Below are positions 23,625 to 30,533 of a stretch of DNA of 41,788 nt, one piece after another. Numbering within the stretch: position 1 is the first letter of the stretch; every line of letters begins with the position of its first letter. Source of the DNA: Nocardia brasiliensis NBRC 14402 (GTDB lineage Bacteria > Actinomycetota > Actinomycetes > Mycobacteriales > Mycobacteriaceae); assembly GCF_000308475.2 (NCBI RefSeq), contig NZ_BAFT02000105.1, positions 1 to 41,788 on the forward strand, given 5' to 3'. Below the pieces are notes generated by a model. It had not been told where the DNA came from. It made no database searches and worked only from the letters and a program-made list of their open reading frames with translations. The translations under genes were made by a program, and so were the position numbers.

Positions 23625-25802
23625 ATGATGGGTGCCGTGTCGTCAACCAGCACGCACCGACCGGCCGGCCCAGCGCTGGATTCCCTCGACCCCGAACAGG
23701 CCGCCGCGGTGCGGGCTCCCCGGGGTCCGGTGTGCGTGCTCGCGGGGGCGGGCACCGGCAAGACCAGAACGATCACCCACCGCATCGCGCACCTGGTGTC
23801 GGCCGGGCACGTGAAGGCCGACCAGGTGCTCGCCGTGACGTTCACCGCCCGCGCGGCGGGCGAACTCCGCGGCCGGCTGCGGGCGCTCGGCCTGGGCGGT
23901 GACGCGAACCAGGTGCAGGCGCGCACCTTCCACGCGGCCGCGCTGCGCCAGCTCAAGTACTTCTGGCCGCAGGTGGTCGGCGACGTGCCGTGGCGGCTGA
24001 TCGATGGCAAGTTCCCGATCGTCGCGCAGGCGGCGAACCGGGCCGGGCTCTCCTCGGCCACCGACAGCGTCCGCGACCTGCTCAGCGAGATCGAATGGGC
24101 GAAGGCCTCGCTCATCGCGCCCGAGGATTATCCCGCGGCGGCGGCCAGACAGCGGCGCGAGCCGCCCTACGACGCGCTGCGCGTGGCCGAGGTCTACGCG
24201 GGCTACGAGAAACTCAAGGCCACCCCCGAGGGCCTCCTGCTCGACTTCGACGACCTGCTGCTGCACACCGCGGCGGCGCTCGAGGACTATCCGGCGGTGG
24301 CCGACGAGTTCCGTGGCCGCTACCGCAGTTTCGTGGTCGACGAATACCAGGACGTCACCCCGCTGCAGCAGCGGGTGCTCGACGCGTGGCTCGGCGACCG
24401 CGACGACCTGACGGTGGTCGGCGACGCCAACCAGACGATCTATTCGTTCACCGGCGCCACGCCGAGCTATCTGCTGGACTTCTCCCGCCGCTTCCCCGAC
24501 GCCACGGTGATCCGGCTGGAGCGCGACTATCGCTCCACCCCGCAGGTGGTCTCGCTGGCCAACCGGGTGATCGGGGTGGCGCGCGGGCGCATCGCGGGCA
24601 CCCGGCTGCAGCTCATCGGCCAGCGGCCGGACGGCCCGGAACCGGTCTTCGCCGAATACGACGACGGCCCCGCGGAGGCGAGCGCCGTCGGTAAATCGAT
24701 CAAACGGCTGATCGAAGCGGGCACCCCCGCCGCCGAGATCGCCGTGCTGTATCGGATCAATGCCCAGTCCGAGAGTTACGAGCAGGCGCTCACCGAACTC
24801 GGCATCCCTTATCAGGTGCGCGGCGGCGAAGGTTTCTTCTCCCGTCCAGAGGTGCGACAGGCCGTCACGGTGCTGCGCCAGGCCGCGGCCCGCGACGACC
24901 TGCCCGCGGCCTCGCGCAGCGGCGCGGCCCTGGTCACGCTGGTGCGCGCGGTGCTCGCACCGGTCGGGCTGACCGCGACCGAACCCGCGGGCGCGCAGGC
25001 GCGGGAAAAATGGTCGTCCCTGGTAGCGCTGGTCCGGCTCACCGAAGAACTGGTCGATCACGACGACGAGCTAGACCTGCCCGGCCTGCTGCGGGAACTG
25101 GCGGCGCGCGCCGAGGCCAGGCACCCACCGACCGTGCAAGGGGTCACGCTCGCGTCGTTGCATGCCGCGAAGGGCCTGGAGTGGGACGCGGTCTTCCTGG
25201 TCGGCCTCGCCGACGGCACGATGCCGATCGCGCACGTGCTGGAAAGCGACGGCAAGGTCGCCGACGAGGCCGCCCTCGAAGAGGAACGGCGGCTGCTCTA
25301 CGTCGGTGTGACCAGGGCCCGGGAACATCTGCAACTGTCCTGGGCGCTGGCGTGGGGCGAGGGGAAGCGGCGCACCAGGCGGCGTTCCCGGTTCCTGAAC
25401 GGCCTGGTACCCGACGATTCCCCGGCCTCGCGGATCGCCGCGCCGGTCATCGAGAGCGCCGGCAAAGGCGTGCGCCCGACCTGCCGGGTCTGCGCGAAGC
25501 CGCTCATCGGCACCTATGCGACTATGCTTGGCCGCTGTCGTCGGTGCCCGGCGGAACTCGATGCCGAGCTGCTGGTCGCGCTGCAGGAGTGGCGAGCGGA
25601 GAAGGCGGAGACGTTGCGGGTGCGGGAGTTCGTGGTGTTCACCGACACCACCCTTACCGCGATCGCCGAACAACTCCCAGGTGACGACGCTGCGCTGGCC
25701 TCGATCGCCGGGATCGGCGCGAAGAAGCTCGAGCAGTACGGGGCGGACGTGCTCGCGATCATCGCGTCGCGGCTGCGCGCAAGACCCCAAAACCGCAGGT
25801 AG
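23625..25802 (+). CDS. uvrD2: UvrD2 ATP-dependent DNA helicase
   Basis: This 725-residue SF1A helicase has Walker A LAGAGTGKTRT, motif II VVDEYQDVTPLQQR, motif III VVGDANQTIYSFTGA, motif V SLHAAKGLEWDAVFLV and motif VI YVGVTRARE. The C-terminus shows what defines actinobacterial UvrD2: a tetracysteine zinc module (CRVC and CRRC, 23 residues apart), then an HRDC domain (LRVREFVVFTDTTLTAIAEQ to the end). In mycobacteria the helicase needs the tetracysteine module but not HRDC for unwinding. Two ATGs (23625, 23628) and GTG 23637 are candidate starts; I use the first. The stop codon lies four bases before the whiB7 promoter's AT-rich box. Confidence 0.95.
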   Translation: MMGAVSSTSTHRPAGPALDSLDPEQAAAVRAPRGPVCVLAGAGTGKTRTITHRIAHLVSAGHVKADQVLAVTFTARAAGELRGRLRALGLGGDANQVQARTFHAAALRQLKYFWPQVVGDVPWRLIDGKFPIVAQAANRAGLSSATDSVRDLLSEIEWAKASLIAPEDYPAAAARQRREPPYDALRVAEVYAGYEKLKATPEGLLLDFDDLLLHTAAALEDYPAVADEFRGRYRSFVVDEYQDVTPLQQRVLDAWLGDRDDLTVVGDANQTIYSFTGATPSYLLDFSRRFPDATVIRLERDYRSTPQVVSLANRVIGVARGRIAGTRLQLIGQRPDGPEPVFAEYDDGPAEASAVGKSIKRLIEAGTPAAEIAVLYRINAQSESYEQALTELGIPYQVRGGEGFFSRPEVRQAVTVLRQAAARDDLPAASRSGAALVTLVRAVLAPVGLTATEPAGAQAREKWSSLVALVRLTEELVDHDDELDLPGLLRELAARAEARHPPTVQGVTLASLHAAKGLEWDAVFLVGLADGTMPIAHVLESDGKVADEAALEEERRLLYVGVTRAREHLQLSWALAWGEGKRRTRRRSRFLNGLVPDDSPASRIAAPVIESAGKGVRPTCRVCAKPLIGTYATMLGRCRRCPAELDAELLVALQEWRAEKAETLRVREFVVFTDTTLTAIAEQLPGDDAALASIAGIGAKKLEQYGADVLAIIASRLRARPQNRR

Positions 25803-25839
25803 AAAATAGGTTGTGCGCTTCGGCGCACTTGCCTATGGT
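25803..25839 (+). promoter_or_regulatory. whiB7 promoter with WhiB7-type AT-rich box
   Basis: AAAATAGG is followed directly by the -35 box TTGTGC (25811-25816), a spacer of exactly 17 bases, and the -10 box TATGGT (25834-25839). An A-rich element just upstream of the -35 is the feature WhiB7 recognises together with SigA in mycobacteria, and WhiB7 autoactivates its own gene. The spacer holds a perfect inverted repeat, GTGCGC-TTCG-GCGCAC (25813-25828). Transcription would start near 25846 and give a leader of roughly 550 nt. Confidence 0.8.
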
Positions 25840-25913
25840 GGGTTTTACGCACCGGGAGGTCATCCCGGCGCGGCCAGTCAACAGGACACAACGAGATTAG
25901 GAGGGAGGCAGAC

Positions 25914-26258
25914 GTGAGCATCACATTCTTCAGCGGCAGCGACGTTGCGGTGAATTCACCCATGTCCGCCTCCCGGGGGATCCTCGCCTTGCAGGGGATC
26001 GGTCTGTCCGAAATCCGTGGCGCATTCGGCGCGCAAGCACATCTCGCTGAGATGCATGACGCCGTCTGCACCACCCGTATTCAGGACGGACCCAACGCGG
26101 GTAGCTGGCACAAGTCTGTCTTCAAGAAGGCAGACAACGTCGTCGTCATCGCAGCAGAAGCCGGCTATGAGCCGGCGGATCTGCAGGCAACGCGCCTCCG
26201 CCCCGCACACCCAGCGATCGTGATCAGGACTCGACAGAGATGTCGAATACCTAGGTAG
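25914..26258 (+). CDS. Upstream ORF in the whiB7 leader
   Basis: A 114-codon frame starts at GTG with AGGAGG nine bases upstream, the best ribosome site in the window. The first 80 or so codons have high GC3 (MSITFFSGSDVAVNS... ADNVVVIAAEAGYEPADL). The last dozen are unusual for this genome: AGG, CGA, AGA, CGA, ATA, CCT and AGG occur just before TAG (encoding RTRQRCRIPR). No known domain. The position between promoter and terminator suggests a regulatory leader peptide, whose slow translation at rare codons would reshape downstream RNA. Mycobacterial whiB7 also carries a translated uORF; this one is long for a leader peptide. It may also make a real protein. Confidence 0.7.
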   Translation: MSITFFSGSDVAVNSPMSASRGILALQGIGLSEIRGAFGAQAHLAEMHDAVCTTRIQDGPNAGSWHKSVFKKADNVVVIAAEAGYEPADLQATRLRPAHPAIVIRTRQRCRIPR

Positions 26259-26270
26259 GGAAAGCTCCCT
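26231..26270 (+). promoter_or_regulatory. Paired hairpins at the end of the whiB7 uORF
   Basis: Two small perfect hairpins sit over the uORF's 3' end and stop: TCGACA-GAGA-TGTCGA (26231-26246) and AGGGA-AAGC-TCCCT (26257-26270). The second stem can instead pair more widely (AGGT..GGGA with TCCC..ACCT up to about 26278). The region therefore has competing structures just before the terminator, as in transcription attenuators. A ribosome held on the rare-codon run would cover the first hairpin. Confidence 0.55.
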
Positions 26271-26281
26271 CCCAGACCTCC

Positions 26282-26323
26282 TGGCCACGGATCGCACGAA
26301 GCGAAACCGTGGCCAATCTTTTT
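26282..26323 (+). terminator. Intrinsic terminator/attenuator upstream of whiB7
   Basis: A perfect 9-bp stem, TGGCCACGG (26282-26290) with CCGTGGCCA (26307-26315), is followed by ATCTTTTTC. It lies after the uORF stop and about 80 bases before the whiB7 start. Such a terminator inside a leader makes sense only if it is conditionally bypassed, which is the known control of whiB7 by ribosome-targeting antibiotics. Confidence 0.88.
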
Positions 26324-26399
26324 CGGCCCTTCAGCCGTCCGGCCTCGGTTTCGCGGAAACAACGAAACGAACCGCTGCAACGAGCTGAAGGAGAACGAC

Positions 26400-26720
26400 G
26401 TGTTCACCGCCCAGGAATGGCCACAAGCCACTACTGACGTGACATGCCGAACCGTGGCCACGACTACCCGGGCCAGGGAGGTCAAGGACGTGCCGTGCCG
26501 AGCTGGAGACCCCGATCTCTGGTTCGCCGAGAGCCCGGTCCAACTGGAGCAGGCCAAGGCGCTGTGCGCTTCTTGCCCGATCCGCAAGGGCTGCCTGACG
26601 GCCGCCATGGATCGGCGTGAGCCGTGGGGTGTTTGGGGAGGCGAGATCTTCGAACAGGGTGTCGTCATCGCCCGTAAGCGCCCGCGCGGTCGTCCGCGCA
26701 AGGTCGCGGTCCCGGCATGA
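26400..26720 (+). CDS. whiB7: WhiB7 redox-responsive transcription factor
   Basis: This 106-residue WhiB protein holds a [4Fe-4S] cluster through four Cys: DVPC (near residue 33), then CASC and KGC. It has the β-turn GVWGGE that contacts SigA and the C-terminal AT-hook RGRPRK that distinguishes WhiB7 from other WhiBs. It activates intrinsic antibiotic-resistance genes (macrolide, aminoglycoside, tetracycline, etc.) in mycobacteria and streptomycetes. Start GTG at 26400 with AAGGAG six bases upstream. The N-terminal 30 residues before the first Cys are longer than in M. tuberculosis WhiB7 (about 92 aa). Regulation is by the upstream promoter and attenuator. Confidence 0.96.
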   Translation: MFTAQEWPQATTDVTCRTVATTTRAREVKDVPCRAGDPDLWFAESPVQLEQAKALCASCPIRKGCLTAAMDRREPWGVWGGEIFEQGVVIARKRPRGRPRKVAVPA

Positions 26721-26810
26721 ATCCGGGAGTGACTTCCCTCCCTCCGGTCGATGTGCTCGATTCGGTTGGTCCTGACACGGGCCGAGCCAACGAACGAGAA
26801 AGCAGACGAA

Positions 26811-26845
26811 CCGCCCGCCGTTGCCCGGTGGGCGGCTCGTTTGCG
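26811..26845 (+). terminator. Probable terminator after whiB7
   Basis: CCGCCC and GGGCGG, with flanking GA/TC, form a stem around a loop of about ten bases, followed by CGTTTGCGTT. The stem is strong but the T-tract weak. It lies between whiB7 and the convergent cupin regulator gene. Confidence 0.55.
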
Positions 26846-26868
26846 TTGTGCTGCAGTGGTTTCGGGGG

Positions 26869-27474
26869 TCAGGTTCGCCGGCGCCGGTTCGGTGCCCGGC
26901 GGACCGCCAGCCCGTCGGCAACGGCGAGCACGAGTGTTGTGGTGTCGTCGGTGTGCGCCCACCAGCGGTGGCGCACGCCCGCCGCGCAGTAGAAGGTGTC
27001 TCCGGTGGACAGCGTCAGCTCCTCGCCGTCGGCGACCAGCGTGATGGTCCCGGCGACCACGTAGATCAATTCATCGTTCTGATGGGTGAATTCGCGCCCG
27101 CCCCGGCCGGTTCCGCCGGTGAATTCCAGCGCCCGCAGATCTCGGGCGCCGTGCACCAGCGACCGCACCGAGCCGTCGTTGTCGGTCTGGGCTTGTTCGA
27201 GCGTGCCGTCGCCGGCGCGCACGAGCACCGCGCCCGGCGCGTTGTCCGCGGCCGCGAGCAGTTCGGTGGCGGTGGTACCGAGGGCATCGGCGATGCGTTG
27301 CAGCGAACGCAGGCTGGTGTTGGTGCGCCCGTTCTCCAATTGACTCAGAAACGATTGCGACAGTTCCGTTTTCGCGGCCATGGTGGCCAGCGTCAGCCGC
27401 GCGGCGCGCCTGCGGTCGTGCACGACATCGCCGAGCCCGGCCCATCTGGCCGGGTCGCCGCTCCCGTTCCGCAC
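26869..27474 (-). CDS. XRE-family regulator with C-terminal cupin domain
   Basis: This is a 201-residue regulator. The N-terminal helix-turn-helix spans LTLATMAAKTELSQSFLSQ and ENGRTNTSLRSLQRIADALG. The C-terminal cupin has GGREFTHQNDELIYVVAGT and LTLSTGDTFYCAAGVRHRW, with the usual His/Glu ligand positions. Such proteins sense a small ligand and repress nearby genes of amino-acid, polyamine or alcohol metabolism; the target here is unknown. Start GTG at 27474 has GAGG eight bases upstream, while a longer frame to 27768 lacks support. It follows the SSI gene on the same strand with 95 bases between. Confidence 0.87.
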   Translation of the reverse strand: MRNGSGDPARWAGLGDVVHDRRRAARLTLATMAAKTELSQSFLSQLENGRTNTSLRSLQRIADALGTTATELLAAADNAPGAVLVRAGDGTLEQAQTDNDGSVRSLVHGARDLRALEFTGGTGRGGREFTHQNDELIYVVAGTITLVADGEELTLSTGDTFYCAAGVRHRWWAHTDDTTTLVLAVADGLAVRRAPNRRRRT

Positions 27475-27569
27475 CAATCCAGCCTCTTCTCCTTCGCTCT
27501 GCACATTCTCGGCTGTACGGCACAGAACGCCCGTGTTTGCCGCACGGTGATCCGAACGCTTCCCGTGTG

Positions 27570-27980
27570 TCAGAAATTGAAGACGGCGACCGTCGTCGCC
27601 TGCAGCACGCACATGTTGGAGAAGACGCCGTGATCGCTGACCGGCGCGCCACGCCAGACGCCATCGACGGTGGCGTAGACCGGGTCGAAGTTCTGCGGGC
27701 AGCGCGGCGGCACGGTGAAGGCGGCGAGCGCCCGGATATTGCCGTCGGCGTCGGTCAGTGCCCGGCACGCGTCCACCGCGTTCGGATGGGTACCGCCGAT
27801 CGACGGGGCGCAGGTGAGGGTGACGGCGCGACGTTCGGCGGCGGCGATCGACACCCCGCGGCCCACGGTCAGCGCCAGCACCGAGGGCGCGTCGTCCGCG
27901 GCTGCCGCGACGGTCGGCGGCGATACCAGCAGCACCGCCGCGCTGATCGATAGGACGACGATCCGGTTGGTGCAGGACAT
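27570..27980 (-). CDS. Secreted subtilisin-inhibitor-like (SSI family) protease inhibitor
   Basis: This is a 136-residue precursor. A signal peptide is evident: basic start MSCTNRIVV, hydrophobic LSISAAVLLV, then Ala-rich cleavage region near AAAADDAPS (about residue 30). The mature part carries the SSI fold: RAVTLTCAPSIGGTHPNAVDAC, then PRCPQNF, DPVYATVDGVWRG and SNMCVLQ. Four Cys form the two SSI disulfides. In this family the reactive site lies just after the third cysteine region (PPRCPQNF here), so specificity would be set there. Start ATG 27980 has GAGGGG eight bases upstream; ATG 27986 is also possible. Confidence 0.9.
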   Translation of the reverse strand: MSCTNRIVVLSISAAVLLVSPPTVAAAADDAPSVLALTVGRGVSIAAAERRAVTLTCAPSIGGTHPNAVDACRALTDADGNIRALAAFTVPPRCPQNFDPVYATVDGVWRGAPVSDHGVFSNMCVLQATTVAVFNF

Positions 27981-28085
27981 GACCATCACCCCTCGCCGAC
28001 GGAGCCGACCCGACCGGATGAGGTTATCCGACCGACCTTGCCGGACCTGGGAACTCAGGTCACCCGGGCCGGGTCGCCCGGCGGG

Positions 28086-29429
28086 TCAGCTGGCCGTGCG
28101 TTCCGCGCTGAAACCGGGCATCCAGGTGCGGACCAGTTGCATGAAGGGCAGTTCGGCGTCCAGCTGGGCGAGGATGCCCACGGACCCGCCCAGCACCCGG
28201 AAGATCATCACGTATTCGGCTGGAAGTTGCAGGGCGCGTGCGGTTTTCATCTCCGCGCTGGAGATGTCGGAGGCCTTGCCCGCCACCCGCTGCATCCAGC
28301 GGCGGGTGAAATGGAACGAGTCGGACCGGATCGGGTCGGTGAACGGACGCAGGTAGTCCGCGATCTCCTGGTGGGTGACGGTGCGGCCCGGGATGACCCA
28401 GCCGTTGTCGTACATCAGGTCGGTGAGTTCTTCGAACCGCTCGTCCACCGCGAGCGCGAGCATCCGGCCGAGGACGGGCGGGAACCCGTTCGGCAGCGGG
28501 GCGCAGGCGCCGAAGTCGATGACGGCGAGCTTGCCGTCGCCCAGCATCATGAAGTTGCCGGGGTGCGGGTCGGCGTGCAGCAGCCCGACGGTCGCGGGGG
28601 AGGAGAAGTGGAAGCGGCCCATCAGGCCCGCGACCCGATTGCGCAGCGCCCGGCTGCCCTCCGGGTCTTCGGCGCCGGCCTTGATGATCGCCGAGACGGC
28701 GGTGCCGTCCAGCCATTCGGTGACGATCACCTTCGGCGCACTGGCCACCACCTTGGGCACCACGATCTCGGCGTGCCCGTCGAAACCCTTCGCGAAGGCA
28801 CGCTGGTTGGTCGCCTCGTTGCGGTAGTCGAGTTCCTCCTCGGTCCGCTCGGTGATCTCGGCCAGGATCGGCTTCACGTCGGCGCCGGGGATCACCGACG
28901 CGATCAGCCCGGTCATCCTGGACAACGTCTTGAGGTCCGCGCGCAACGCCTCGTCCGCGCCGGGGTATTGCACCTTGACCGCGACGGTCCGCCCGTCCGA
29001 CCAGACCGCCTTGTGCACCTGGCCGATGCTGGCCGAGGCGGCGGGGGTGTCGTCGAACTCTTGGAATCGTTGCCGCCATTGCGTGCCGAGCTGCTGGTCC
29101 AGCACCCGGTGCACGGTGTCGGCGGGCATCGGCGGCGCGGCGGCCTGCAGCTTGGTGAGGGCCTCGCGATAGTGCTCACCGAATTCCTCGGGAACCGCGG
29201 CCTCCATCACGCTGAGCGCCTGGCCGAACTTCATCGCACCGCCCTTCAGCTCCCCGAGCACGGTGAAGAGCTGTTCGGCGGCCTTCTGGTTCAGCTGTGC
29301 GTTGATCTCGGACTTGTCGCCCCCGGCCAGCTTCTTCCCGAATCCCACGGCCGCGCGCCCGGCGATGCCGAGCGGAATCTTGGCCAACTTGGCGTTGCGG
29401 GACGAGCGACGGCGCACGATCTCAGACAC
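28086..29429 (-). CDS. AarF/ABC1/UbiB-family atypical kinase
   Basis: This 447-residue ABC1-family protein has the invariant KxGQ motif in AMKFGQALS, the Ala-rich nucleotide loop in PAASASIGQVHKAV, VAVKVQYPG (catalytic Lys), EELDYRNEATNQ, LLHADPHPGNF and VIDFGACAPL. Family members act as ATPases or kinases supporting isoprenoid lipid or quinone metabolism. The M. tuberculosis homologue Rv3197 lies next to whiB7 and has been linked to macrolide resistance. Start is GTG at 29429 with no strong ribosome site. Oriented opposite to whiB7; the SSI and XRE genes lie between. Confidence 0.92.
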   Translation of the reverse strand: MSEIVRRRSSRNAKLAKIPLGIAGRAAVGFGKKLAGGDKSEINAQLNQKAAEQLFTVLGELKGGAMKFGQALSVMEAAVPEEFGEHYREALTKLQAAAPPMPADTVHRVLDQQLGTQWRQRFQEFDDTPAASASIGQVHKAVWSDGRTVAVKVQYPGADEALRADLKTLSRMTGLIASVIPGADVKPILAEITERTEEELDYRNEATNQRAFAKGFDGHAEIVVPKVVASAPKVIVTEWLDGTAVSAIIKAGAEDPEGSRALRNRVAGLMGRFHFSSPATVGLLHADPHPGNFMMLGDGKLAVIDFGACAPLPNGFPPVLGRMLALAVDERFEELTDLMYDNGWVIPGRTVTHQEIADYLRPFTDPIRSDSFHFTRRWMQRVAGKASDISSAEMKTARALQLPAEYVMIFRVLGGSVGILAQLDAELPFMQLVRTWMPGFSAERTAS

Positions 29430-29583
29430 CTACCCATCATGGCGGAAGGAGCCACTACTTAGCCACGGCAATCTTGAATCGACGCCGCCTGTGGTTGTGA
29501 GCCCGGTCACGTGAACCTGTATGCAGCATAGCTCGCACGAGGCCGTCCGGACCATCTCGAAACGTCCTGCGGGGTAACCACCT

Positions 29584-30447
29584 TCAGGTTTGTTCGCGCA
29601 GGTCCACCGTGATTCCGTGACACGAGCACGCGGTGTGCCGCGGCCAGCGCCGCCGGTCGAGCAGGTGCGTATCGAGGTCCAGTTCCAGGGTGCTGTCCAA
29701 GATCGCCAATTCCCGCCGGGTCGACATGGCCAGCACCGCCTCGACCTCGCTGACCGCGAGCGCCGCCGTCGCCGCGATCCGGGCCGGCGACGCGTGACCC
29801 ACCCGGCCGAGCAGCTGCGCGGCCAGATGCGGCCAGTCCGCGTCGCGGTCGGCGCGCAGCAGGTCGGCGCAGCGCAGGCAACTGGTCGCGCCCGGCAGTA
29901 CCAGCGGGCCGACCACACCGCGCCCGTCGCGGATCCGGACCGGCAGGTGGGCGACGCGATGCAGGCCGAGATCGTCGAGTAGCTGCGGGTCCGGCATCAG
30001 CGCGTCGGTCAGCACGACGAGATCGGCGTGCCACGCGGGCACCGGCGGCCCGCTGTAGTCGCGCGAACGGCTCGGCCGCACCCCGAGCTTGCGCAGCCCG
30101 GACACGACCGCGTCGGACAGCGGGCCGATACCGTGCACCCGCACGGACCGAATCCGGCCGACTCGTTCCTCGGGGTGCTCGATCATCCCGGCCGCGTCCA
30201 GGACCTCGAGCAATGCGATCGCATGATCCGGCTCGATGCCGAGTTCGCCTGCCCGCCAGACGATCTGGGGGCGGGTCTGCATGCCGTCGAGCAGCCGCAG
30301 AAACCCGAGCACGGTCTTGGCCGCCAGTCCGGCGGCGTCCAGGACCAGGGCGGTCTCGGGATTCCAGCCGAGTTGGACGACACCGGACGGACGGACCAGC
30401 ACGGTGATGTGCGGAGACAACAGCGGGCCACGGCGTTGAGCGGTCAT
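29584..30447 (-). CDS. ThiF-like / cyclodehydratase-type protein (Rv3196-like)
   Basis: This is a 287-residue protein. The N-terminal half starts with RPSGVVQLGWNPETALVLD, the winged-helix-like peptide-binding part of TOMM cyclodehydratase proteins. It continues with a Rossmann-like E1 segment (SVRVHGIGPLSDAVVSGL). SCLRCADLLRADRD and the C-terminal HTACSCH are reminiscent of the zinc-binding Cys pairs of ThiF/MoeB and TOMM C-proteins. No precursor peptide, YcaO or dehydrogenase gene is nearby, so peptide modification is not supported. The real role in mycolata is unknown. Start ATG at 30447. It lies at the position of Rv3196. Confidence 0.8.
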   Translation of the reverse strand: MTAQRRGPLLSPHITVLVRPSGVVQLGWNPETALVLDAAGLAAKTVLGFLRLLDGMQTRPQIVWRAGELGIEPDHAIALLEVLDAAGMIEHPEERVGRIRSVRVHGIGPLSDAVVSGLRKLGVRPSRSRDYSGPPVPAWHADLVVLTDALMPDPQLLDDLGLHRVAHLPVRIRDGRGVVGPLVLPGATSCLRCADLLRADRDADWPHLAAQLLGRVGHASPARIAATAALAVSEVEAVLAMSTRRELAILDSTLELDLDTHLLDRRRWPRHTACSCHGITVDLREQT

Positions 30448-30533
30448 GCCGAGCAGTGTGCGCAGCGAGGCTGTCCCGCTCCGCGTCGAATCCTGTGGTT
30501 ATGCACAGGGATTCGCGGTCACCAACAGGACAC

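Noticed and set aside
29584..30447. A thiazole/oxazole peptide biosynthesis cluster
   Set aside because: Only one distant cyclodehydratase-like gene; no YcaO, dehydrogenase, transporter or precursor peptide nearby.
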